Shown here in pieces: positions 8,693-18,976 of a DNA stretch of 36,501 bases; the first letter of the stretch is position 1, and each line of letters begins with the position of its first letter. The stretch lies in the NCBI GenBank assembly GCA_905182765.1, contig CAJJCV010000028.1, forward strand, positions 1-36,501. Direction: 5' to 3'. The DNA is from Cryomorphaceae bacterium BACL29 MAG-121220-bin8. GTDB taxonomy: Bacteria > Bacteroidota > Bacteroidia > Flavobacteriales > Flavobacteriaceae. The notes below the pieces were generated by a model. It worked only from the letters and a program-made list of their open reading frames with translations. It made no database searches and was not told the DNA's origin. Made by a program: the position numbers and the translations under genes.

Positions 8693-9697
8693 ATGATAAT
8701 TAAAGGATATGCTGCAAAAGGCCCAAATCAAAAATTAGAAGAATTTACTTATAAACCTGAAATTTTAGGACCTGAAGATATTGACATAAAAGTTTCTTAT
8801 TGTGGTATATGCCATTCAGACTTATGTATGATAAATAATGAATGGGGGATGACTCAGTACCCCATTATACCTGGACATGAAATAATAGGTGAAATAGTTG
8901 CGGTTGGTGACATGGTTAAGACTCTTAAGATTGGTGATAAAGTTGGTTTAGGCTGGTTATCTGCTTCATGCATGACTTGTTCAGAATGCATGAGTGGTGA
9001 CCATAACTTATGTACAAACAGTGAAGCTACAATTGTTGGAAGACACGGTGGTTTTGCAGAATATGTTAGAGGGCATTGGTCATGGGCAATTCCAATTCCA
9101 GAAGGAATGGACTTGAGTAAAGCAGGCCCTTTGCTTTGCGGAGGAATAACAGTCTTTAGTCCAATGTTTCTTTCAAATATTAAACCCACAGATACAGTTG
9201 GAGTTATTGGAATAGGAGGACTTGGTCATTTGGCTTTAAAATTTTTAAAACATTGGGGATGCGAAGTCATAGCATTTAGCTCTAATCCTTCTAAAAAAGA
9301 AGAAATTTTAGCAATGGGTGCAAATAAAGTCATTAATTCAACAGATCCTAAGGAATTAGCATCTGTTGCAGGAAAATTAAAATTTATATTAAACACAACA
9401 AATGTAAGTTTGGATTGGAACTCTTATTTAACTGCTTTATCTCCAAAGGGAAAATTACATACTGTTGGTGCAGTTTTAGAACCAATGGAAATCCCTGCTT
9501 TTAGCCTAATTGGAGGTGACAAAAGCGTAGGAGGAAGTCCAATAGGAAGTCCAGAACTTACTAAGCTTATGCTTGAATTTTGTTTAAGACATAACATTTA
9601 TCCAAATGTTGAAGAATTCCCAATTGAAAATGTAAATGATGCATTAGAACATTTAAAAGAAGGAAAGGCTAGATATAGAATTGTTTTAAAATTATAA
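8693..9697 (+). CDS. Zinc-dependent NAD(P) alcohol dehydrogenase (cinnamyl-alcohol/YahK type)
   Basis: A 334-residue medium-chain dehydrogenase/reductase that interconverts aldehydes and alcohols, usually with NADPH. The catalytic zinc site is CGICHSD near residue 37 with GHEIIGEIVAVG near residue 60. The structural zinc site has the expected Cys cluster CMTCSECMSGDHNLC near residues 91-105. The nucleotide-binding motif GIGGLGHLALKF is near residue 173. I chose the ATG at 8693 over an upstream in-frame TTG (8666) because the protein starts normally there (MIIKGYAAKG) and the TTG lies in the likely promoter. It is the first gene of a tight run with a sugar transporter (3-nt gap) and a GH16 enzyme. 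Its in vivo substrate is unknown; sugar-derived aldehydes are a guess. Confidence 0.9.
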   Translation: MIIKGYAAKGPNQKLEEFTYKPEILGPEDIDIKVSYCGICHSDLCMINNEWGMTQYPIIPGHEIIGEIVAVGDMVKTLKIGDKVGLGWLSASCMTCSECMSGDHNLCTNSEATIVGRHGGFAEYVRGHWSWAIPIPEGMDLSKAGPLLCGGITVFSPMFLSNIKPTDTVGVIGIGGLGHLALKFLKHWGCEVIAFSSNPSKKEEILAMGANKVINSTDPKELASVAGKLKFILNTTNVSLDWNSYLTALSPKGKLHTVGAVLEPMEIPAFSLIGGDKSVGGSPIGSPELTKLMLEFCLRHNIYPNVEEFPIENVNDALEHLKEGKARYRIVLKL

Positions 9698-9700
9698 CTC

Positions 9701-11236
9701 ATGTCCAAAAAATCATTATTTATTGCTTTCGTGGTTTCGTTAGGCGGCTTTTTATTTGGATTCGATGCTGGAATAATTTCAGGGGTAATGTCTTATGTAG
9801 GACCAGAATTTAATTTAAATGATACTCAAACAGGTTGGGTCGTTAGCTCTCCTTCCTTTGCCGCAATGATAGCAATGTTGATCTCTGGAAAATTAAGCGA
9901 TCAAATAGGCAGAAAAAAGATATTAATGTTTGTAGCATTTTTATATGCTTTTTCATCTATAGCTTCTGCTAATTCGTACAGTTATGAAACTCTATATCTT
10001 GCTAGAATGATTGGAGGTCTTGCTTTTGGAGCCGCCTTGATTTTAGCTCCAACGTATATTGCAGAAATTTCAAGCTCAGAGAACAGAGGAAAACTTGTTT
10101 CAATACAGCAGCTTAATATTGTTTTAGGATTTTTCGCTGCATTTTTAAGCAACTATTATTTTAACGAAATAAACTCATCAACTGATTTTTTTAATGATGA
10201 AAATGTTTGGAGATGGATGCTAGGTGTAGAATTTATTCCAGCAATAATTTATTTTATTTTAATGTTTTTTGTTCCAATAAGTCCAAGATGGCTGTTTAAT
10301 AATAACAAACCAGAATTAGCTAAAGAGGTGTTAGTTAGTATTCACGGTACAGAAATAGCTGAGATAGAGATTAAAGCAATTGTTAAAAACATGGAATCAT
10401 CATCTAATGCTAATGTAAAAACCAAATTTAGTGATTTGTTTAGTCCAGCACTTAGGTATATAATGGGAGTTGGATTACTACTTGGTGTATTGCAACAAGT
10501 CACAGGGATTAATGCAATATACTTTTATGCAACATCAATTTTTAAACAGACTGGAATTGGAACAGATGCTGCTTTTTCATCTGGAGTTTTACTAAGTTTT
10601 ACAACAGTTGTTTTTACATTAATAGCCATCTACCTGGTGGATAGAATGGGAAGAAGGCCGCTATTATTAATTGGAATGACAGGAATTGCTATAAGTCTAT
10701 TAACTTGTGCTTATGGATTTAATCAAGCTAAATACAAATTAACCAAGGAAGACATTACTAATTTAACAGAAATTGATTCTAGTAAACTTTTAATATTTGA
10801 AGACGTTGAATATAATAGCGATGTAAAATTTAAAAATGATATTAAATCTGCTATTGGTAATCAAGTTTATGCCAAAAATGAAGGTTCAATTTTAGAGTCT
10901 GCTATAGAAATGAATTCAACTTTGGTTCTGTTTGGCATTTTTGGTTTTATTGCATGTTTTGCATTTTCACTAGGTCCAATTATGTGGGTAATGCTTTCAG
11001 AATTATTTCCAAATAAGTTTAGAGGATTAGCTATAGGAGTTATTGGCTTTGTAAACTCTTTTTCAAGTTGGACCATACAGCAAATTTTTCCTTGGGAATT
11101 GTCAAATCTTGGCAGTGCATTAACCTTTTTAATATATGGTTTAATAGCACTTCTAGGGGTATTACTATTCTTGAAAATATTACCTGAAACAAAAGGCAAA
11201 TCGTTGGAGGAAATTGAATACGAATTTGTAAAATAA
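9701..11236 (+). CDS. Sugar-porter family MFS transporter
   Basis: A 511-residue, 12-helix major facilitator of the sugar porter family, probably a sugar:H+ symporter in the inner membrane. Family marks are present in order: GFLFGFDAGIISG in helix 1, SGKLSDQIGRKK in loop 2-3, PISPRWLF after helix 6, GVLQQVTGINAIYFYA in helix 7, VDRMGRRPLLLIG in loop 8-9, and PETKGKSLEEIE at the end. Between helices 9 and 10 there is an extra polar segment of about 60 residues (about 345-403), predicted outside the membrane on the periplasmic side and absent from compact family members such as XylE. It sits between the dehydrogenase and the GH16 gene with gaps of 3 and 5 nt, so the transported sugar is probably a product of that glycanase (inference). 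Confidence 0.92.
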   Translation: MSKKSLFIAFVVSLGGFLFGFDAGIISGVMSYVGPEFNLNDTQTGWVVSSPSFAAMIAMLISGKLSDQIGRKKILMFVAFLYAFSSIASANSYSYETLYLARMIGGLAFGAALILAPTYIAEISSSENRGKLVSIQQLNIVLGFFAAFLSNYYFNEINSSTDFFNDENVWRWMLGVEFIPAIIYFILMFFVPISPRWLFNNNKPELAKEVLVSIHGTEIAEIEIKAIVKNMESSSNANVKTKFSDLFSPALRYIMGVGLLLGVLQQVTGINAIYFYATSIFKQTGIGTDAAFSSGVLLSFTTVVFTLIAIYLVDRMGRRPLLLIGMTGIAISLLTCAYGFNQAKYKLTKEDITNLTEIDSSKLLIFEDVEYNSDVKFKNDIKSAIGNQVYAKNEGSILESAIEMNSTLVLFGIFGFIACFAFSLGPIMWVMLSELFPNKFRGLAIGVIGFVNSFSSWTIQQIFPWELSNLGSALTFLIYGLIALLGVLLFLKILPETKGKSLEEIEYEFVK

Positions 11237-11241
11237 TAAAA

Positions 11242-12099
11242 ATGAAAAAAAAGATTTTAATATTCTGCTTAATGATTATTGGAGGATATGTATTAATTGT
11301 TTTTGGATCAAAAAGCTCAATAGACAATATTTCTAATAATGATTGGCAAGTTGATTTTGTAGATAATTTTGAATTTTTTGATGTATCAAACTGGCAGGAT
11401 CAGAGAATTTGGGTTAATAATGAAAATCAATGTTATGTTCCAGATGGAAAGTACAATACTAGAGAAGTAAGTAACGGAACTTTAAAAATTAAAGTTATTA
11501 ATATTGAAAACAAGATTGTTTGTGACAATCTAGATAAGTTTGGTAAACAGCACCCCGATACAGAATATGTTGCAGGCAGAATAGCCTCTAAAAACAGGAA
11601 GGAATTTATTAAAGGAAAATGGAGCGCTAGATTGAGAATTGTTGGAGAAAGCCAACTTAGCATGTTTCCTGCTTGGTGGATTTTAGGGGCTCAAAATAAT
11701 GAAGCGCCTGTTCAAGAAGAAAACGAGAATATATGCTGGCCTACGACAGGCTCAGGTGAAATAGATATCTTTGAGCATCATGGAGATTATGAAAAAGATC
11801 ATTACACAACAGGGGCAATTAAAAATTTGGGAGATTGTGATAAAGGGGATTGGTGGAGTTTAAGATCAGGCATAACAACATCTTTGAGTGATTTTCATGA
11901 CTATTCAGTTGAATGGGAAAAGAATGATTTAGTATACAGACTTGACGGTAAAGAAGTGTACAGGAATATTGGCGAAGGAGATAAATATCCAGAAGCTATG
12001 TTTGCAATTTTAAACTTTGCTAAAATAACTGATTCTCCTATGAAAGGTGAATGGATTATGGAAGTTGACTGGGTAAAACATGAATTTAAAAACGATTAG
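11242..12099 (+). CDS. GH16 family glycoside hydrolase, membrane-anchored or secreted (beta-glucanase/laminarinase type)
   Basis: A 285-residue protein. An N-terminal hydrophobic segment (about 4-22) acts as signal or anchor; no lipobox Cys follows. The catalytic motif EIDIFEHHG gives nucleophile E173, D175 and acid/base E178, the GH16 arrangement. Supporting GH16 features are GKWSARLRI, MFPAWWILG just before the active site, and FHDYSVEWEKNDLVYRLDG then FAILNFAKI after it. GH16 enzymes cut beta-1,3/1,4-glucans, agar, carrageenan or porphyran; the exact substrate cannot be read here, though laminarin-type beta-glucan fits a marine setting. The dehydrogenase and sugar transporter upstream suggest a small uptake and use operon. 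No carbohydrate-binding module or T9SS sorting tail is present. Confidence 0.88.
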   Translation: MKKKILIFCLMIIGGYVLIVFGSKSSIDNISNNDWQVDFVDNFEFFDVSNWQDQRIWVNNENQCYVPDGKYNTREVSNGTLKIKVINIENKIVCDNLDKFGKQHPDTEYVAGRIASKNRKEFIKGKWSARLRIVGESQLSMFPAWWILGAQNNEAPVQEENENICWPTTGSGEIDIFEHHGDYEKDHYTTGAIKNLGDCDKGDWWSLRSGITTSLSDFHDYSVEWEKNDLVYRLDGKEVYRNIGEGDKYPEAMFAILNFAKITDSPMKGEWIMEVDWVKHEFKND

Positions 12100-12103
12100 A
12101 ATT

Positions 12104-13030
12104 ATGTCTAAAAACTATACTAAGTTCAAATCTAGATTTATTCCAATTGTTTTATTTGTTATAGTTTTTGTTATATTTTTTCAGATTGAAAAATTTCAAG
12201 ACTTCTTGGTTGTAAATCTTATTTCCCAACTTTTAATTTTTTTATTTGCTGCCTGTATCCCTGCTTATCTTACTAAAAGAATGTCATATGTAGATATAGC
12301 ATGGCCTTTTGGATTGATATCAATTGGAATAATTGTAATCTTTTTTGGAGAAGGATACTTACCTAGAAAAATTATTATTTCATCGCTATATCTTATTGCG
12401 GGACTTAGAATGGGGTTAGGAGCATTAGTACTATTTAAAAAGGGGTATTTAGACAAGGAATTACCCAGATATCAATTTCAAAGAATAAGATGGAATAAAA
12501 AAGGTTTCACTAACAACAGTTTCTCTATTCAATACGAGATTCTTTTACAATGTTTTGCCAACATAACTTTTCTTGTGATACCAGCTATTATGATTTCAAA
12601 TAATTCTAATGAACATTTTTCGATTTTTGAAATTATTGGATTCGTTTTATGGATAGCATTTTTTTTAATGGAGCATGTGGCTGATTTGCAAAAGCAAGCT
12701 TTTTTAATTAGTGCAAAAAAGAATAAATTGAAAAATCAAGTTTGTAATGTAGGATTATGGAAATATACAAGACATCCAAATTATTTTTCAGAATGGATGA
12801 TTTGGAACTCTCTAATTTTCGCCAGTTTTTCTTCATTAATTTTTTACTTAGATGAAACCTTGATTTTTATTGGACTTTTGATTTCTCTTCTTTATATTTC
12901 TTTCTTAATGTACCAAACATTAGTTTTTTTAACCGGAGCTATTCCCTCAGAGTATTACTCATTAAGTAAAAGACCAGATTATAAAAAATATAAAGAGAAT
13001 ACTAATATGTTTTTTCCAAAACTATTTTAA
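12104..13030 (+). CDS. DUF1295 / steroid 5-alpha-reductase-like membrane protein
   Basis: A 308-residue polytopic membrane protein from the ATG at 12104 (MSKNYTKFKS). An upstream in-frame ATG at 12080 would overlap the GH16 gene by 20 nt. It carries the DUF1295 marks YVDIAWPFGL near residue 61 and, near the C-terminus, LWKYTRHPNYFSEWMIW, the RHPNY motif shared with isoprenylcysteine methyltransferases and steroid 5-alpha reductases that forms the cofactor pocket in those families. Eight or so hydrophobic segments are seen. The substrate is unknown. It is fourth in the operon and its stop overlaps the next start (TAATG). Confidence 0.85.
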   Translation: MSKNYTKFKSRFIPIVLFVIVFVIFFQIEKFQDFLVVNLISQLLIFLFAACIPAYLTKRMSYVDIAWPFGLISIGIIVIFFGEGYLPRKIIISSLYLIAGLRMGLGALVLFKKGYLDKELPRYQFQRIRWNKKGFTNNSFSIQYEILLQCFANITFLVIPAIMISNNSNEHFSIFEIIGFVLWIAFFLMEHVADLQKQAFLISAKKNKLKNQVCNVGLWKYTRHPNYFSEWMIWNSLIFASFSSLIFYLDETLIFIGLLISLLYISFLMYQTLVFLTGAIPSEYYSLSKRPDYKKYKENTNMFFPKLF

Positions 13031-13287
13031 TGACCAGTAAGACAATTTTATTAATCGTATTATTTATTTGGGGTATACCAAGTTCTTTTATTAGAAGTAA
13101 GTTTAGAAAAATAGTATATCAAACAAATCATTGGACTATTAATATAAAACCATTATTTATTAAAGAAATAATTGCTCTTTTTTCAAATATGTTTCCTGAA
13201 AACTCTGATTATATTAAAACAAGAAATTACTATAGAATTTACTTATTAATCTATTTAGTCATATTTATAATTTATTATAATTCATGA
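13030..13287 (+). CDS. Small membrane protein, unknown
   Basis: An 85-residue protein whose ATG overlaps the DUF1295 stop by one base (TAATG), suggesting coupled translation. It has one hydrophobic segment at the N-terminus (ILLIVLFIWGIPSSFI) and one at the C-terminus (YLLIYLVIFIIYY), with a basic, aromatic middle. I do not recognise the family. Its stop overlaps the next gene's start by 4 nt (ATGA), so it is clearly translated as part of this operon. Confidence 0.6.
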   Translation: MTSKTILLIVLFIWGIPSSFIRSKFRKIVYQTNHWTINIKPLFIKEIIALFSNMFPENSDYIKTRNYYRIYLLIYLVIFIIYYNS

Positions 13288-13544
13288 ATTTCAAGAAACT
13301 AAAAAACATAAATTATTTACTGATTTTAATTATATCTCTGTTCTATTCTACTTTTTACTTGAAGTTGGATTATACAATAGTTGGCGTTATTAAAGAGTTG
13401 GTTTTATTGCCTAGTATTTTAGGTCAACTAGGAATTTCAATTTATTTATTGGTTAAAATATTTAAGAGGCAAATTGAAATCAGTTTTCAATTAATATTAA
13501 TTTGGCTTTTTTCAGTATTATTAATTTTTTCTTTTATTGGTTAA
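13284..13544 (+). CDS. Small three-helix membrane protein, unknown
   Basis: An 86-residue protein starting inside the previous gene's stop (ATGA overlap). Three hydrophobic helices are visible at about 12-27, 33-57 and 66-85, with a short basic loop KIFKRQ between the second and third. The family is not recognised. It is the last gene of the operon that starts with the alcohol dehydrogenase; the stop is 4 nt from the opposing DinB stop with no terminator hairpin. Confidence 0.6.
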   Translation: MNFKKLKNINYLLILIISLFYSTFYLKLDYTIVGVIKELVLLPSILGQLGISIYLLVKIFKRQIEISFQLILIWLFSVLLIFSFIG

Positions 13545-13548
13545 ATAA

Positions 13549-14061
13549 TTATAAACCGTAATACTTTTTGCAGATATTTATATGGTGAAGGGAATGGCCA
13601 ATAATTATAAACCCTAATGCATTTACAGAAATTTTTTTATCACCAGCTTTACCGATCAATTTGTTTTCTTTGTCGTTAAAGGAACTGTATAAATAGTTTG
13701 TAGATTTTCTCAAGTAAATATATTCTTGAATCATAGATTTAGGATCTCTATCGATTGCATTACCATTTTTAGCATATTCGTTTTCATCGAAACTACTTAA
13801 CGGATTTAATTCTTTCCTTGCAATCGATAAAGCTCTAAAAGCAAGAATTCTTTCAGTATCTATAACATGTTGAAATAATTGTTTAATAGTCCATTTGCCA
13901 TCTGCATAAGAAAACCCCCATTTTTCTCTTGAAATGTTAGTCCAAAAATCACAAAGAATTTCATCATGATTTTTAATTAACTCGTTATAATCGTTTCCTT
14001 TTGTTAGACTGATGTAATTACTAAAAAACGAAGTATATTCTGATTGTACGGGTCTTGGCAT
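13549..14061 (-). CDS. DinB superfamily protein
   Basis: A 170-residue protein of the DinB/YfiT-like four-helix bundle. The metal triad is visible: H65 (QLFQHVIDTERILAFRAL) and the HSLHH motif near the end (H156, H160). GKWTIKQLFQHVIDTE is the typical opening of the first motif helix. Members are metal-binding and some are thiol-dependent transferases; E. coli DinB polymerase is unrelated despite the name. It is third in an operon behind the photolyase-like gene and a small lipoprotein. Its role is unknown; stress or thiol chemistry is a guess from family and context. Confidence 0.85.
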   Translation of the reverse strand: MPRPVQSEYTSFFSNYISLTKGNDYNELIKNHDEILCDFWTNISREKWGFSYADGKWTIKQLFQHVIDTERILAFRALSIARKELNPLSSFDENEYAKNGNAIDRDPKSMIQEYIYLRKSTNYLYSSFNDKENKLIGKAGDKKISVNALGFIIIGHSLHHINICKKYYGL

Positions 14062-14080
14062 TTCAATTATTGATATACAA

Positions 14081-14419
14081 TTAATTAGATTTGGTGCACC
14101 AGTCTTTATAAGAAACTGTTGTGTAATTATCAGATGGATTTATTTTATACCTAATTTCATTTGCATCTTGGTTTTGCTGTATTTCATGAGCCTTGATTAT
14201 TTCACGAGAACATAAATCGTTACAGAAACAAAACAGAGCTTGTGCTTCAGTAACTCCGGAGCTTAAATATGCTTTTTGAGAGCCTCCTCCTGTATTTTCG
14301 TTTGTTAAAGTTATGTAGGTTATGTTTTTAAATTCACTTCCTTCAGCACTTTCAAATTCATCGTCCGACGAGCTACACGAAATAATAATTAATGATAATA
14401 GTAATATTAATTTTTTCAT
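14081..14419 (-). CDS. Small lipoprotein with surface-export-like signal
   Basis: A 112-residue lipoprotein (MKKLILLLSLIIISC, Cys15). Right after the Cys comes SSSDDEFES, which resembles the acidic lipoprotein export signal described in Flavobacteriia (SDDFE-like in F. johnsoniae), so it is probably displayed on the cell surface. The mature part contains a Cys cluster FCFCNDLC near residues 63-70 and a further Cys near the C-terminus (KDWCTKSN), possibly disulfides or a metal site. Its ATG overlaps the photolyase-like stop (ATGA). Function unknown; I know no named family for it. Confidence 0.7.
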   Translation of the reverse strand: MKKLILLLSLIIISCSSSDDEFESAEGSEFKNITYITLTNENTGGGSQKAYLSSGVTEAQALFCFCNDLCSREIIKAHEIQQNQDANEIRYKINPSDNYTTVSYKDWCTKSN

Positions 14420-15513
14420 TTTATAATGTTTTTAATTTTTAATTCTTTTTTACATTTTTTCCAATAACTGAAAAATGATTTTACACTTTCTTTACTTTCA
14501 AAAATCCAATCTCTAGAATCTTCTGTTCCTTCGTAATTATTTAGCGGATGTTCTTTATAAAAAGTATTTTTAATATCATACTCCTTAACTAAATCAAAAA
14601 ATGAGCCAACATAAATTTGAATACCATTAATATTTTTAGATAATTCAATCGTAAAGTCAATACACTTTTTGGAAACAGGGTAGTTTTCAAAAGTCTTTGG
14701 CTCTAAAAGCAAAACTCTATTATAATTTTTTTCTTGCCTCCACACAGGGTCTAGATTATAATAATTGTAAATTAAAGTAGGTAGGTTTTTGTCAATTTGT
14801 AAACTTTTCTTTTCTGGGAGTTTAGTTGATAATTTTAAATCAATTGTTTCTTTTAGATCTTTTGGAATTTGTAGTGATTCAAACTCAGAGTAATCTATAT
14901 CTAAAAAAGTATTTTTTTGATTGGTATAACAATATTTATTAATGTTTTCTTGATTAGCATAATATTTTTTATTGCTATTACTTCCACAAACCCATTGCCA
15001 ACTTAAAGCATTGCTTCCCCAGTCACCATCAAATAAGTTATAGTACATCCATCTTGCTGGATTTAGCCAGTGACTTTTGGCAACATTGCAAGCTATTGAT
15101 GCTAAATACATTCTATTATGATTGTGCATATAGCCAGTATCGTAAAGTTCGTTTATACTATTATCAATAGCTTTAATTCCACAATTACCATCAACAAGAG
15201 TTTTTGATAGTGAATGATTGCTTACATCATCTTGAATTCTTTTCAAATCAGCATCAATTAGATTATTTTTTTGTTTCCAAATCAATTGCCAATAATCTCT
15301 CCAACATAATTCTTGTACAAATTTTTCTACTTTCCAAAATGGAATATTTCTTTCAAGAATTTTTTCAAAAACATATTTTGTTGAAATCAGTCCTCTTGAA
15401 ATGTATGGGGATAATTTAGTAACTGAACCGTCAATGAAGTTTCTGTTTTTTGAATAATCTAATGGATTAATCAGTTCAATCTTATTTATAATTTCTGAAT
15501 ATTTTGTTTCCAT
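14416..15513 (-). CDS. Photolyase/cryptochrome-like flavoprotein with N-terminal FAD domain and C-terminal alpha/beta-like region
   Basis: A 365-residue protein from the ATG at 15513; an upstream TTG (15585) lies inside the katG promoter and is unlikely. The FAD-binding helical domain of photolyases starts at once: SPYISRG (35-41), LCWRDYWQ (69-76), YMHNHNRMYLASI (128-140), then NALSWQWVCGS (168-178) and YANQENINKYC (185-195). The antenna/alpha-beta domain that precedes this in ordinary photolyases is absent. Instead residues about 246-361 (LIYNYYNLDPVWR, NRVLLLEPKTFENYPVS, IQIYVGSFFDLV, SRDWIF) look like the strand/helix pattern of that alpha/beta domain placed after the FAD domain. Probable DNA repair enzyme or light sensor. 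First gene of an operon, divergent from katG. Confidence 0.8.
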   Translation of the reverse strand: METKYSEIINKIELINPLDYSKNRNFIDGSVTKLSPYISRGLISTKYVFEKILERNIPFWKVEKFVQELCWRDYWQLIWKQKNNLIDADLKRIQDDVSNHSLSKTLVDGNCGIKAIDNSINELYDTGYMHNHNRMYLASIACNVAKSHWLNPARWMYYNLFDGDWGSNALSWQWVCGSNSNKKYYANQENINKYCYTNQKNTFLDIDYSEFESLQIPKDLKETIDLKLSTKLPEKKSLQIDKNLPTLIYNYYNLDPVWRQEKNYNRVLLLEPKTFENYPVSKKCIDFTIELSKNINGIQIYVGSFFDLVKEYDIKNTFYKEHPLNNYEGTEDSRDWIFESKESVKSFFSYWKKCKKELKIKNIIK

Positions 15514-15543
15514 TAATTTTTTAAAATAATTGTGAATTTTTTC

Positions 15544-17762
<2,219 letters not shown>

Positions 17763-17765
17763 AAA

Positions 17766-18524
17766 TTATTTTCTGGAATTTAACTTAGAAAGTAATCTTA
17801 GTATTTCAAGATAAAGCCAGACAAGGGTGACTAAAAGGCCAAATGCTCCGAACCATTCCATGTATTTTGGAACTCCTTTTTCAGCCCCTTTCTCTATAAA
17901 GTCAAAATCCATCACAAGGTTAAGAGATGCAATTATTACTATAAACAAACTCGCTCCTATGCTCATTAAAGACCCATTATTAGGATCTAAAAATGAAATA
18001 TTAATTCCAAAAAAACCTCCAAAAATACTAAACAAATAAACTAAAGCTATTCCTCCGGTTGCAGCAGCAACTCCAAGTTTGAAATTTTCTGTCACCTTAA
18101 TGTAGCCTGATTTGTAAACTAATAAAAGTGACACCAATATAGATACTGTCAAAATTATTGCGTTTAGAACAATTCCCTCATACATTTGACCGTACATATA
18201 AGAAATAGAGCCTAGTAAAAGTCCTTCAAGTATTGCATATAAAGGAACTGTAATTGGAGCCCAAGTTTTTTTAAATATTGTTATTATAGCGACAATGAAA
18301 CCTCCTAGTCCTCCGATTATCATGAACATAAATCCATCAGGAACGTATGCAAAATATCCTGCAAATATTAATAATGCCAAAGATATACCAGTTTTGTCTA
18401 CAGTACCTTGAATAGTCATTACATCATCACGAAGTAAATGACCGCCAGAGGGTCTTTTTAGATTTTGAAATGTTCTAGAATTTAAAGAAGGATTTCCAGA
18501 CCTGTAAGACATTTGACCTCTCAT
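17766..18524 (-). CDS. Bax inhibitor-1/YccA family membrane protein
   Basis: A 252-residue protein with a 40-residue polar N-terminus followed by seven hydrophobic helices. Family features include the polar start SGNPSLNSRTFQ, the helix TWAPITVPLYAILEGLLLGSIS, and the C-terminal half ending with LNLVMDFDFIEKGAEKGVPKYMEWFGAFGLLVTLVWLYLEILRLL, which contains the conserved acidic residues (two Asp) of the pH-sensing/Ca2+-leak site in BsYetJ. Members are pH-gated calcium leak channels or regulators of membrane proteolysis. The start ATG (18522-18524) follows a TAAATTTG -7 element. Confidence 0.93.
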   Translation of the reverse strand: MRGQMSYRSGNPSLNSRTFQNLKRPSGGHLLRDDVMTIQGTVDKTGISLALLIFAGYFAYVPDGFMFMIIGGLGGFIVAIITIFKKTWAPITVPLYAILEGLLLGSISYMYGQMYEGIVLNAIILTVSILVSLLLVYKSGYIKVTENFKLGVAAATGGIALVYLFSIFGGFFGINISFLDPNNGSLMSIGASLFIVIIASLNLVMDFDFIEKGAEKGVPKYMEWFGAFGLLVTLVWLYLEILRLLSKLNSRK

Positions 18525-18539
18525 AGTTTATATTTTTTT

Positions 18540-18547
18540 CAAATTTA
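18540..18547 (-). promoter_or_regulatory. Candidate -7 element for Bax inhibitor-1 gene
   Basis: On the minus strand TAAATTTG matches TAnnTTTG, 15 nt upstream of the ATG. A -33 TTG at proper spacing is not visible. Confidence 0.4.
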
Positions 18548-18607
18548 AAAAATGTTTTTGATTTTATAATTTTAACTTTAAAAAGAATTTTTTTAAAATC
18601 ATTAATT

Positions 18608-18976
18608 ATGAATTATTACCCAACAAATATTAATAATAAGTTTGAATTATTCAGTGAACAATGGCAGCCTAAAGTAATTGCCACAATGAATGATTATGAG
18701 TTTAAAATTGCAAAAATAGAAGGTGAATTTATTTGGCATAGTCACAAAGAAACTGATGAAACTTTTATTGTTATTAAAGGAGAAATTGAAATTGAATTTA
18801 GAGACGGTATTGTTAAGGTAAAAGAGGGGGAAATTTTTGTAGTTCCAGCTGGTGTTGAACATAAACCAATGTCTAAAAAAGAATCTCAGATAATGTTAAT
18901 TGAGCCAAAAGGAGTTATTAATACTGGCAACATAGATTCAAATAATTTAACAGCTAAAAATGACGTTTGGATTTAG
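18608..18976 (+). CDS. Cupin-domain protein
   Basis: A 122-residue single-cupin protein. Motif 1 is WHSHKETDETFIVIKGEIEIEF (His44, His46, Glu near 51) and motif 2 is VPAGVEHKPM, giving the usual two His, one Glu and one His metal ligands. Small single cupins of this sort bind metal and often act as isomerases, dioxygenases or binding proteins; no substrate can be named. Divergent from the Bax inhibitor gene. Its TAG stop overlaps the opposing MATE-transporter stop by 4 nt (18973-18976). Confidence 0.85.
   Translation: MNYYPTNINNKFELFSEQWQPKVIATMNDYEFKIAKIEGEFIWHSHKETDETFIVIKGEIEIEFRDGIVKVKEGEIFVVPAGVEHKPMSKKESQIMLIEPKGVINTGNIDSNNLTAKNDVWI

Noticed and set aside
8854-9189. 111-codon open frame antisense to the alcohol dehydrogenase gene
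   Set aside because: The sense frame has every expected zinc and nucleotide-binding motif; the antisense frame shows none.
10867-11327. Two antisense frames over the end of the sugar porter and the start of the GH16 gene
   Set aside because: They overlap well-supported genes, have no start-linked signals, and carry no family motif.
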